Source: Palsa-948 sp964481195 (GTDB taxonomy: Bacteria; Bacteroidota; Bacteroidia; Palsa-948). Taken from it: DNA of 12,827 nucleotides. This document shows, piece after piece, positions 1-6,241 of the stretch. The notes beneath the pieces were generated by a model. The model did not search any database. It was given only the letters and a program-made list of their open reading frames with translations, and had not been told where the DNA came from. A program made the position numbers and the translations under genes. How positions within the stretch are numbered: position 1 is the stretch's first letter; every line of letters starts with the position of its first letter. The stretch spans positions 1 through 12,827 of the forward strand of contig CAYZTB010000074.1 in assembly GCA_964481195.1 (NCBI GenBank). The letters are read 5' to 3'.

Positions 1-4
1 CTTA

Positions 5-36
5 TTGTGTGTTTTTGTAAAATTTAATTATCTTTG
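5..36 (+). promoter_or_regulatory. Bacteroidota-type promoter for the methyltransferase operon
   Basis: A perfect -7 box of the Bacteroidota TAnnTTTG type, TATCTTTG, lies at 29-36. A TTG at 5-7 sits 21 nt upstream of it, an acceptable distance for the -33 element used by the phylum's primary sigma factor. Transcription would start near 41-43 and leave a leader of about 23 nt before the ATG at 65. This is sequence matching only. It also argues for starting the first gene at 65, since the in-frame ATG at 5 would lie inside the promoter. Confidence 0.55.
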
Positions 37-64
37 CAAAGGTAACTTTAAATTAATAAAAATT

Positions 65-313
65 ATGAAACTAGATTTTAAAAAATCAGAAATTGCATAT
101 TCGCCAATTGTGTCCCTTGTAAACTATTTATCAAGTATTAAGGATGGGCAATCGTGGAATTATTTAGGAATGGAAGTTGAAATCGACCCAACTGTAGATT
201 ATAAGGATAGCAATGTTTTAGTTAGATGGACAGATATCAAAGAAGGATTTAATGACAAATTAATTATAAATTCGTTAGCTGTTTTTAATAAATACTTTAA
301 ACCAATAAGTTAA
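65..313 (+). CDS. Small protein of unknown function coupled to the DNA methyltransferase
   Basis: An 82-residue protein beginning MKLDFKKSEIAY. I chose ATG 65 because it follows a good promoter box (29-36), whereas the upstream in-frame ATG at 5 would add 20 residues read from promoter sequence. I do not recognise the family. There is no signal peptide, membrane segment, cysteine cluster or clear helix-turn-helix, so a classical controller (C) protein of a restriction-modification system is not supported. The middle (YLGMEVEIDPTVDYKDSN) looks beta-rich and acidic. Its stop overlaps the methyltransferase start as TAATG, so the two are almost certainly co-transcribed and translationally coupled. 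The coupling suggests, but does not prove, a role as accessory subunit or regulator of the methyltransferase. Confidence 0.7.
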   Translation: MKLDFKKSEIAYSPIVSLVNYLSSIKDGQSWNYLGMEVEIDPTVDYKDSNVLVRWTDIKEGFNDKLIINSLAVFNKYFKPIS

Positions 314-1620
314 TGATTACGCCTTATTTTAAATCAACGGACAAGGACTTTTATCTTTTACACGGAGATAATATGGCACTTATACCCCAATTTGACCATA
401 AATTTGATATGGTATTTGCCGATCCTCCTTATTTTTTATCAAATAATGGGTTGTCTATTCAAAGCGGGAAAATAGTCAGCGTAAATAAAGGTAAGTGGGA
501 CAAATCAGAAGGATTTGAATACGTTAATGATTTCAATAGAAAATGGATTTCTGCTGTTCGTGACAAAATGAAAGATGATGCTACCATTTGGATAAGCGGT
601 ACAATGCACAATATTTTTTCAGTTGGCCAAATTTTAACTGAACTTGGTTTTAAAATTCTGAATGTTATTACTTGGGAAAAGACAAATCCACCACCAAATT
701 TTTCTTGCCGTTTTTTTACTTATTCCACCGAGCAAATTATTTGGGCAAGAAAAAGCGAAAAGGTTCCCCATTACTACAACTATGAATTAATGAAGCAATT
801 TAATGATGACAAACAAATGAAAGATGTATGGAAACTTCCTGCAATTGCTCCTTGGGAAAAATCTTGCGGTAAACATCCAACGCAAAAACCACTTTCTGTT
901 TTAACGCGTTTGATCTTGGCTTCTACAAAACCAAATGCTTGGATACTTGACCCATTTACTGGAGGAAGTACAACTGGAATTGCGGCAAACCTTGCTAACA
1001 GACGTTTTTTAGGAATTGACCAAGAAGTAGATTTTTTGAATATTAGTAAAAAGCGTAAACTAGAAATAGAAAATCCTATAACGGCAGATTTATTTAGAAA
1101 TAGAATTGCTGGGTTCATAGACAAAAAACAATTTTCTTTATTTATTGAAAACGAAGCACCAACTACAGATATTAAAGTTGCCCTTGGTTTTTGCCGTTCA
1201 AAAGAACTCAAAACACTAAAGACAAGCAAGACATTTTATTTTCACGCAATCGAAAGCAACAATGCCGTTAAAGACTTTCCATCGGGTATTCTAGACGCAA
1301 CAAGACTTTTAATTTATTCAGGTGGCAGAAGCAAATCAATTAAGCTAACAGGACATTACTCCGAAATAAAATTCATTGAATTAAAACATAAATCAAAAAT
1401 TAAAGGCAAAGAAAAATCGGAGACAGAATTTTATTATGAAATTATTTTAGAGGACTGTTTCAAAGAATCAGACGAATTGAAATTTGGTTTAAATACAAAA
1501 AAACTGTTTGACAAATCAGATGACAAAAACAGTAAGTTATTGCAACAATTTTTACCTGCATTAACAACTTGGGACAGAGTAATTAAATCAATCGACAAGA
1601 CCAATGCCAACGCTTCGTAG
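313..1620 (+). CDS. Beta-class adenine-specific DNA methyltransferase (DpnA-like) with a C-terminal extension
   Basis: A site-specific DNA methyltransferase of 435 residues, predicted to make N6-methyladenine using S-adenosylmethionine. The catalytic motif IV is DPPY at residues 37-40, followed by a target-recognition stretch, KHPTQKP at 187-193 and the SAM-binding motif I DPFTGGSTTG at 213-222. The order catalytic-TRD-SAM defines the beta class. Residues ~30-250 resemble, from memory, DpnA (M2.DpnII) and relatives, including the FADPPYFLSN and CRFFTYSTE-type stretches. Motif I reads GGSTT where GSGTT is usual, a modest variant. DpnA methylates GATC, but specificity here cannot be read from sequence. 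DpnA-type enzymes are ~270 residues, so residues ~256-435 are an extra domain (see findings). No endonuclease gene is visible, so it may be a solitary methyltransferase, or its partner may lie upstream of the window. Confidence 0.9.
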   Translation: MITPYFKSTDKDFYLLHGDNMALIPQFDHKFDMVFADPPYFLSNNGLSIQSGKIVSVNKGKWDKSEGFEYVNDFNRKWISAVRDKMKDDATIWISGTMHNIFSVGQILTELGFKILNVITWEKTNPPPNFSCRFFTYSTEQIIWARKSEKVPHYYNYELMKQFNDDKQMKDVWKLPAIAPWEKSCGKHPTQKPLSVLTRLILASTKPNAWILDPFTGGSTTGIAANLANRRFLGIDQEVDFLNISKKRKLEIENPITADLFRNRIAGFIDKKQFSLFIENEAPTTDIKVALGFCRSKELKTLKTSKTFYFHAIESNNAVKDFPSGILDATRLLIYSGGRSKSIKLTGHYSEIKFIELKHKSKIKGKEKSETEFYYEIILEDCFKESDELKFGLNTKKLFDKSDDKNSKLLQQFLPALTTWDRVIKSIDKTNANAS

Positions 1621-1629
1621 TCATACACA

Positions 1630-1672
1630 TTTGCAAGCCACACAAAGCCAAGCACAGACCAAAGCTTGCAAA
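1630..1672. repeat. Inverted repeat just after the methyltransferase stop
   Basis: Perfect 9-bp arms TTTGCAAGC (1630-1638) and GCTTGCAAA (1664-1672) flank 25 nt. A further ATAC (1623-1626)/GTAT (1676-1679) pair lies outside a symmetric 3x3 internal loop, giving 13 paired positions. It begins within 10 nt of the stop codon. It has no T-tract and a long loop, so it is a poor intrinsic terminator. It could act as a weak mRNA 3' structure or as part of a recombination-site-like dyad. Confidence 0.5.
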
Positions 1673-1761
1673 AGAGTATACCTGTCCAACCGCACAAGGG
1701 CACTGCAAACTCGACACGACAGACCATTGACCGGAAAGAAGGGCAGCCACTAACAGCACCT

Positions 1762-1903
1762 CAAGAAATTGGCGGTTCAGTGGTTACCTGCCTGCCGGCA
1801 GGCAGGAATGAAACTTTGTGCTTCGTATCAAGTTCAGTGCTGGCAGACAGTTTAGTGCTTACTGACGCTTCGGTCAGCACAGGTCGAAATCGCCAACTTC
1901 TTG
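1762..1903. repeat. Large imperfect inverted repeat enclosing other dyads
   Basis: Arms CAAGAAATTGGCG (1762-1774) and CGCCAACTTCTTG (1891-1903) are complementary at 12 of 13 positions. The 116 nt between them contain the 20-bp palindrome at 1787-1806, a GTGCTG/CAGCAC pair (1837-1842 with 1875-1880) and a competing small hairpin CTGAC/GTCAG (1862-1866 with 1873-1877). As single-stranded DNA or RNA this could fold into a branched structure. Function is unknown. I did not find canonical attC core sites (RYYYAAC/GTTRRRY) at the arms. Confidence 0.45.
1787..1806. repeat. Perfect 20-bp GC-rich palindrome
   Basis: CCTGCCTGCCGGCAGGCAGG is identical to its own reverse complement across all 20 bases, and the next base pair out does not match. 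I recall this palindrome as a frequently repeated element in intergenic DNA of Bacteroidota and some candidate-phylum genomes; that is memory, not a search. It sits in the middle of the GC-rich tail of the methyltransferase block. Confidence 0.75.
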
Positions 1904-2004
1904 TAGTTGCCAAAACGTTAACACTGTCCCATTCTCTACTTCAATAGATTTAACTTATCCACAAACTTCAATAACATGTTCTTTCCTTCAGCATTAATAG
2001 TACC

Positions 2005-2043
2005 TTAGCATTTCTCCACATTCACTCTCCATGGTGATGCTAA
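2005..2043. repeat. Short inverted repeat upstream of the SPFH gene
   Basis: Perfect 7-bp arms TTAGCAT (2005-2011) and ATGCTAA (2037-2043) are 25 nt apart and end 53 nt before the SPFH start codon. It could be a regulator-binding dyad or a structured leader. Arms this short can arise by chance in AT-rich DNA. Confidence 0.25.
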
Positions 2044-2096
2044 ATTGAATCCATTTCATTTTTTGCTGAACACACTTTGGGTTAAATTTTTATAAC

Positions 2097-2939
2097 ATGA
2101 GTAATTTCGAAGGTTTTAATTCAAATGAGTTTCCATCTGGAACTAAAAGAATAATCATTATTGTCATCGCTGCCATTTTAGCACTTGTACTAGCATTTAA
2201 GGTATCCATTACCATTAAGGGCGGACAAGCCGGTGTGCTTTTTAAAACTTTTAGTGGTGGTATTGATGTAGATAACACCTATTCGGAAGGATTTATGTTC
2301 ATCGCTCCATGGAATGACATGACCATTTATGAAGTTCGCCAGCAGGAGGTTCAAGAAAAGATGGCTGTATTATCTTCAAACGGACTAGAAATATCGGTAG
2401 AAGTTTCTTGCTGGTATCAACCCATATATGCGAAGCTGCCGCTGCTACATAAACAAAAAGGGGCAGACTATCTTAACCGAGTGATGATACCTGCTATTCG
2501 ATCTGCAACAAGAAGCGTAATTGGAAGATACACGCCCGAAGAAATATATTCCACCAAACGCGATGCCATACAAAGCGAAATATTTGAAGAGACAAAAAAA
2601 ATATTGGACAAACAATTTGTTCAGCTAAACGAAGTGCTTGTAAGAGATATCACACTTCCTCCTACTATCAAAATTGCCATTGAAAATAAACTTAAGCAAG
2701 AGCAGGAGTCGCTAGAATATGAATTCAAAATTTCAAAAGCCAAAAAAGAAGCAGAACGTCAGGCCATTGATGCGGAAGGAAAAGCCAATGCAAACAAGAT
2801 TCTGAACGCTTCACTATCTGCCAACATTCTTAAAGAAAAAGGAATTCAAGCTACTGTAGAAATAGCAAAATCACCTAACGCTAAAGTAATTATCATTGGC
2901 GATAAGGATGGCATGCCTCTTATTTTAGGCGACAACTAA
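2097..2939 (+). CDS. SPFH/band-7 (prohibitin-like) membrane protein
   Basis: A 280-residue protein of the SPFH (stomatin/prohibitin/flotillin/HflK-C) superfamily. A short N-terminal tail of ~18 residues is followed by one hydrophobic helix (about 19-34), then a band-7 domain (about 36-200) with the prohibitin-type stretches GQAGVLFKTFSGG and RSATRSVIGRYTPEEIYS. A charged coiled coil (~200-240, KLKQEQESLEYEFKISKAKK) precedes a C-terminal hydrophobic strand, VIIIGDKDG. Such proteins form large ring or cage assemblies on membranes and often modulate AAA proteases such as FtsH. That role is family knowledge, not shown here. It appears monocistronic: 476 bp upstream and 106 bp downstream are non-coding. 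The start is the first ATG of the open frame; no Shine-Dalgarno is visible, as is normal for the phylum. Confidence 0.88.
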   Translation: MSNFEGFNSNEFPSGTKRIIIIVIAAILALVLAFKVSITIKGGQAGVLFKTFSGGIDVDNTYSEGFMFIAPWNDMTIYEVRQQEVQEKMAVLSSNGLEISVEVSCWYQPIYAKLPLLHKQKGADYLNRVMIPAIRSATRSVIGRYTPEEIYSTKRDAIQSEIFEETKKILDKQFVQLNEVLVRDITLPPTIKIAIENKLKQEQESLEYEFKISKAKKEAERQAIDAEGKANANKILNASLSANILKEKGIQATVEIAKSPNAKVIIIGDKDGMPLILGDN

Positions 2940-2961
2940 ATACACGCTATAAAAGATACAT

Positions 2962-2985
2962 CCTGCGCAATTCAACTTGTGCAGG
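2962..2985 (+). terminator. Hairpin after the SPFH gene, possible terminator
   Basis: CCTGCGCAA (2962-2970) pairs with TTGTGCAGG (2977-2985) around a 6-nt loop: nine pairs, one of them G-U. It lies 22 nt after the SPFH stop codon. No T-tract follows, so termination is uncertain. It may instead be an mRNA-stabilising 3' structure separating the SPFH gene from the Omp85 gene. Confidence 0.45.
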
Positions 2986-3045
2986 GCGTAATTCTTGAGC
3001 TTCCGCAAATACAATAATTTACGTCAATCATCGTATCTTTAGTTC

Positions 3046-4785
3046 ATGAATCGGGCTATAATTATCCTTTTGCTTTTATCTTGTTTTCGCTCAGACTATC
3101 TACACGCGCAGAGGTATACTTTAGATATTTTTTACTCAAAAGAAAACAAAGATGTATCCAAATTAAACTACAAGAAAACATTCTTTTCAGAGATTGACAG
3201 AAATAAAGAAATCCAAAAGGTTTTACTTACATTAAACGATAATGCCTATTTAACTGCCACGGTTGATAGTTCACAAACAGATACCTTAAACAAAAAAATA
3301 TTTATTAATACTGGTGAGCAATACCAATGGGCAATACTAAAAAAAGGTAGTACGCCAGAAAACATTCTCAGCGCTGTTGGTTTTCGAGAAAAGATATATG
3401 CAGGGAAACCACTGTACTATAAAGATGTAAGAAAACTGCAGGAAAAAATATTAGCCTACTGCGAAAACAACGGACATCCTTTTGCATCCATAAAGCTTGA
3501 CAGCATAATCATTGACAACAACAAACTATCTGCTACATTAAATCTAGAACAAAACCTTTTAATTCGTATAGATAGCGTTGTCAATAGAGGTTCAGCAAAA
3601 ATTTCTTCAACCTATTTACAAAGCTACTTAGCAATAAAAAATAAAAGTCTATACAACGAATCCCTTATCAGAAAAGCAGGAGCACGAATCAAAGTACTTC
3701 CTTTTGTTAGAGAACGTATTCCTTTCAGAGTGCTTTTCCCTGGGGAGAAAGCAAAAATAGAATTGTTTTTAGAAGATAAACGCGCTAGTCAGTTTGATGG
3801 AATTGTTGGCCTATTACCCGATAACAAAACCGGTAAAATACTTTTTACAGGCGATGTACGCTTAAAACTAAACAGCGCCTTTAATTACGGAGAATTGATA
3901 GAGTTAAACTGGAGACGCCTACAGGTTAGCACACAAGATTTGAAATCAAGAATAATTTTCCCTTTCTTATTCAAAAGTCCTTTTGGTATAGATGCAAGTT
4001 TTAAGCTTTACAAAAAAGACACAACTTTCTTAGATGTGAATCCCAACCTAGGAATTCAATATCACCTGTCCGGAGAAAATTATTTCAAAGTATTTGTTAA
4101 TCAAAAAACAATCACGCTCATCAACACAAAAGGATTAGAAAACCTAGTTGCACTCCCACCCTATGCCGATATATCATCTACTTTATATGGGCTAGGAGCA
4201 AAATTTGAAAACTTGGATTACCGTTTTAATCCTCGAAAAGGATATGCAATGCTTGCAACAATTGGAGCAGGAAATAAGGTTATCAAAAAAAATGACAATC
4301 TGAATCCTATTATTTATGAAAACCTGAATTTAAAAAGCGCACAATACAATACGGATGTAGAAGCGGATTTTTATTTTCCTTTAAAAAACAGAAGCACAAT
4401 TAAACTTGGAACTAAAGCTGCATATATCTATAACGAAAATCTTTTTCAAAATGAGCTAATTCGGATTGGAGGTCTTAAGACCTTACGAGGGTTTGACGAG
4501 GAATCCATTTTTGCATCTGGCTATTTAATTCTAACCCTTGAATACCGCTATTTGTTGGAAGAGAATTCATACCTCTACTTTTTTAGCGATGGAGCCTATT
4601 ACGAAAACTTAAGCATTACCTATTCAGGCGACCGATACGACACACCTATTGCCTTTGGAGCAGGTATTAGCTTTGAAACTAAAGCAGGTATTTTCTCTAT
4701 AAACTACGCCTTAGGAAGGCAATTCAGTAATGATTTCGACATCCGTACAGGGAAGGTTCATTTTGGCATAGTAAATCATTTTTAG
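3046..4785 (+). CDS. Omp85-family outer-membrane protein (BamA/TamA-like)
   Basis: A 579-residue exported beta-barrel protein, about the size of E. coli TamA and much shorter than typical Bacteroidota BamA. The N-terminus MNRAIIILLLLSCFRS is a signal sequence. Cleavage could be by signal peptidase I after LHA (19-21), or by signal peptidase II before Cys13 (LLSC resembles a lipobox), which would make it a TamL-like lipoprotein. Residues ~22-230 contain POTRA-like repeats (for example the LQEKILAYCENNGHPFASIKL stretch, ~130-150). The rest is a barrel with the Omp85 signature LRGF at 480-483 and a C-terminal strand ending in Phe, the beta-signal. The family inserts or exports outer-membrane proteins. 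No TamB (DUF490) gene adjoins it, so TamA/TamL assignment stays open. The last codons overlap a 10-bp tandem repeat. Confidence 0.87.
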   Translation: MNRAIIILLLLSCFRSDYLHAQRYTLDIFYSKENKDVSKLNYKKTFFSEIDRNKEIQKVLLTLNDNAYLTATVDSSQTDTLNKKIFINTGEQYQWAILKKGSTPENILSAVGFREKIYAGKPLYYKDVRKLQEKILAYCENNGHPFASIKLDSIIIDNNKLSATLNLEQNLLIRIDSVVNRGSAKISSTYLQSYLAIKNKSLYNESLIRKAGARIKVLPFVRERIPFRVLFPGEKAKIELFLEDKRASQFDGIVGLLPDNKTGKILFTGDVRLKLNSAFNYGELIELNWRRLQVSTQDLKSRIIFPFLFKSPFGIDASFKLYKKDTTFLDVNPNLGIQYHLSGENYFKVFVNQKTITLINTKGLENLVALPPYADISSTLYGLGAKFENLDYRFNPRKGYAMLATIGAGNKVIKKNDNLNPIIYENLNLKSAQYNTDVEADFYFPLKNRSTIKLGTKAAYIYNENLFQNELIRIGGLKTLRGFDEESIFASGYLILTLEYRYLLEENSYLYFFSDGAYYENLSITYSGDRYDTPIAFGAGISFETKAGIFSINYALGRQFSNDFDIRTGKVHFGIVNHF

Positions 4786-4800
4786 AGCTATTTAGAGCTT
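4781..4800. repeat. 10-bp tandem duplication over the Omp85 stop codon
   Basis: TTTAGAGCTA (4781-4790) is followed directly by TTTAGAGCTT (4791-4800), 9 of 10 identical. The stop codon TAG (4783-4785) lies in the first copy. A slippage duplication is the simplest explanation. The second copy carries another TAG, but in a different frame. Confidence 0.6.
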
Positions 4801-4806
4801 GTCTTC

Positions 4807-4886
4807 CTTTGCGTACTTTGTCCCAAAGGGACTCTCCGAATGAGCCCCTTGGACCTTTGGAGCGTGTATTTCTTTGAGCACTTTGT
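4807..4886. repeat. Spacer repeats and hairpins between Omp85 and rmuC
   Basis: Two 15-mers, CTTTGCGTACTTTGT (4807-4821) and CTTTGAGCACTTTGT (4872-4886), match at 13 of 15 positions. Between them lie overlapping inverted repeats: GTCCC/GGGAC (4820-4824 with 4828-4832) and CCAAAGG/CCTTTGG (4823-4829 with 4854-4860). Sequences like the 15-mer recur in Bacteroidota intergenic DNA as I remember it. The hairpins could provide 3'-end formation for the Omp85 message, though no clear T-tract follows. The remaining spacer to 5036 shows nothing firm beyond a weak TAACTTTA box at 5011-5018. Confidence 0.45.
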
Positions 4887-5036
4887 GGTTTCTGTATTTA
4901 AGAACCCAATATAGTAGATATGCTAAATTCATGGCACTTCTGTTTCATACTATTAATAATTTCTGCCACTAAAGAAGCTTAACTTCTACAGGTAAATCCA
5001 CTACATTTTTTAACTTTACCTCCCTTTACAAGAATA

Positions 5037-6239
5037 ATGACTATCGCCTATATACTCCTTGGATCAATCCTTCTTTTGGTGGTTTTTATCCTGTTTCGAC
5101 AAAGTGGAAAAAGCGAAGAAAATCTACCACAGACCATTGATTTAAGTGTCACAAAAGGCATTTCCTCTATCAAAGATGATTTGAATAGAAATAATGTTTC
5201 CCAAGTAGAAAAAATTGGTGAGATTAAAAAATCCATCAACGATGAGCTACATCGCTTCAAGCAGGATATCACCCAAATGAGCGATAATCAAATTACCCAA
5301 ACTAAAGATAACCTTCGCGAAAATTTTTTAAAGCTGCAAGAGCAAGTCGAAAAAAGATTGGAGGAAATAAACGTAAAAGTAGAGACAAGACTCACTAAAG
5401 GATTTGAAGATACCAACAAAACTTTTACAAGCATCATTGAACGTTTAGCCAAAATTGATGAGGCTCAGAAAAAAATCGAAGCACTGTCTAAAGATGTAGT
5501 ATCACTTTCAGATATTTTATCCGATAAAAAATCCAGAGGAAGCTTTGGCGAGATACAGCTACATCAAATTCTATCCTCTGTGTTTGGAGATAAAAATGAT
5601 TCGGCCTATGAGCTTCAAAAAGACCTTACCGATATTACACGTGCAAAAATTGGTCGGGTTGATGCTGTAGTATATTTACCTCCTCCAACAGGAATACTTC
5701 CTATTGACTCCAAATTCCCTCTAGAGAATTACCGAAGAATGTATGACAACGAGCTTCCCGAAAGCGAACGCGAGGACGCAAAGAAAAAGTTTAAGTCTGA
5801 TTTAAAGATTCGAATTGATGAGACCTCTAAGTATGTAATAGAAGGTGTTACTGCTCCCTATGCTATCATGTTCTTAACTGCCGAAGCAATCTTTGCAGAG
5901 ATAAATGCTTATCATCCTGCAGTAATTGAGTATGCTCAAAAACAACACGTTTACATAGCATCTCCAACTACGTTGCTAGCTGTTATGACAACCGCTCAGG
6001 CTATATTAAAAGATTTGGAACGCTCAAAACTAGCACAGCAAATCAGGCAAAACCTAGAAGAGCTTGGCATTGAGTTTAAGAGATATAAAGAGCGATGGGA
6101 AAACCTAGCTAAACATATCAGCCAAGTAAATAAAGATGTGGATGATATTCATACTACTACTCGAAAAATTTCTGATAAATTTGATAAAATTCAAAATGCA
6201 GAATTACCTCATGGAGAAGAACAAAATTTATTGAAATAA
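5037..6239 (+). CDS. rmuC: RmuC-family DNA recombination protein
   Basis: A 400-residue RmuC protein. A single N-terminal membrane helix (about 2-20) is followed by a long coiled coil (~30-160) rich in K, E, Q and N, then the conserved RmuC core beginning SRGSFGE at 166-172. The core carries the nuclease-like motif PIDSKFP with Asp224 and Lys226, then a stretch (IMFLTAEAIFAEI) typical of the family, and a second C-terminal coiled coil. RmuC limits inversion between short inverted repeats in E. coli and is distantly related to PD-(D/E)XK nucleases. The ATG at 5037 gives the membrane helix at residue 2. A TAACTTTA sequence at 5011-5018 is one mismatch from the -7 consensus but lacks a -33 partner. 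It is the first gene of a tight operon: the next gene starts 2 nt after its stop. Confidence 0.92.
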   Translation: MTIAYILLGSILLLVVFILFRQSGKSEENLPQTIDLSVTKGISSIKDDLNRNNVSQVEKIGEIKKSINDELHRFKQDITQMSDNQITQTKDNLRENFLKLQEQVEKRLEEINVKVETRLTKGFEDTNKTFTSIIERLAKIDEAQKKIEALSKDVVSLSDILSDKKSRGSFGEIQLHQILSSVFGDKNDSAYELQKDLTDITRAKIGRVDAVVYLPPPTGILPIDSKFPLENYRRMYDNELPESEREDAKKKFKSDLKIRIDETSKYVIEGVTAPYAIMFLTAEAIFAEINAYHPAVIEYAQKQHVYIASPTTLLAVMTTAQAILKDLERSKLAQQIRQNLEELGIEFKRYKERWENLAKHISQVNKDVDDIHTTTRKISDKFDKIQNAELPHGEEQNLLK

Positions 6240-6241
6240 GC

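Larger units (their letters stand above)
1621..2096. other. 476-bp spacer: GC-rich, dyad-rich, apparently non-coding
   Basis: No convincing gene lies between the methyltransferase and the SPFH gene. About 1621-1930 is markedly richer in G+C than its surroundings (1681-1740 is 33/60 G+C by hand count, against roughly a third in the neighbouring genes). It contains several inverted repeats and a perfect 20-bp palindrome. From about 1945 the base composition returns to AT-rich. The sharp change suggests that the methyltransferase block and its tail are an acquired unit whose right edge is near 1945. Confidence 0.6.

Noticed and set aside
5..64. Longer N-terminus for the first gene, starting at ATG 5
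   Set aside because: The extra 20 codons overlap a good promoter box at 29-36 and encode a sequence unlike the rest of the protein. ATG 65 is the more likely start.
780..1229. 149-codon open frame on the - strand inside the methyltransferase
   Set aside because: It lies entirely opposite conserved methyltransferase codons and shows no independent motif or start signal; it is a shadow frame.
1605..1945. Integron attC site behind the methyltransferase gene
   Set aside because: The region folds and has a cassette-like position, but I could not find the RYYYAAC and GTTRRRY core sites in the right arrangement, and no integrase is present.
1666..1947. Open frame of 93 codons in the spacer after the methyltransferase
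   Set aside because: It runs through the 20-bp palindrome and several inverted repeats, has low-complexity, non-protein-like composition, no recognisable domain and no promoter or ribosome-binding signal. The GC-rich base composition alone explains the lack of stop codons.
1955..1963. TTATCCACA, a perfect DnaA-box sequence
   Set aside because: Only one exact box is present, with a single degenerate copy nearby (TTCTCCACA at 2012-2020), no AT-rich unwinding region and no dnaA or dnaN gene. One such 9-mer is not surprising in a 12.8-kb window, so an origin is not supported.
3034..3041. TATCTTTA as a -7 promoter box for the Omp85 gene
   Set aside because: It is one base off the consensus, has no TTG near -33, and would place the transcript start on the ATG itself.
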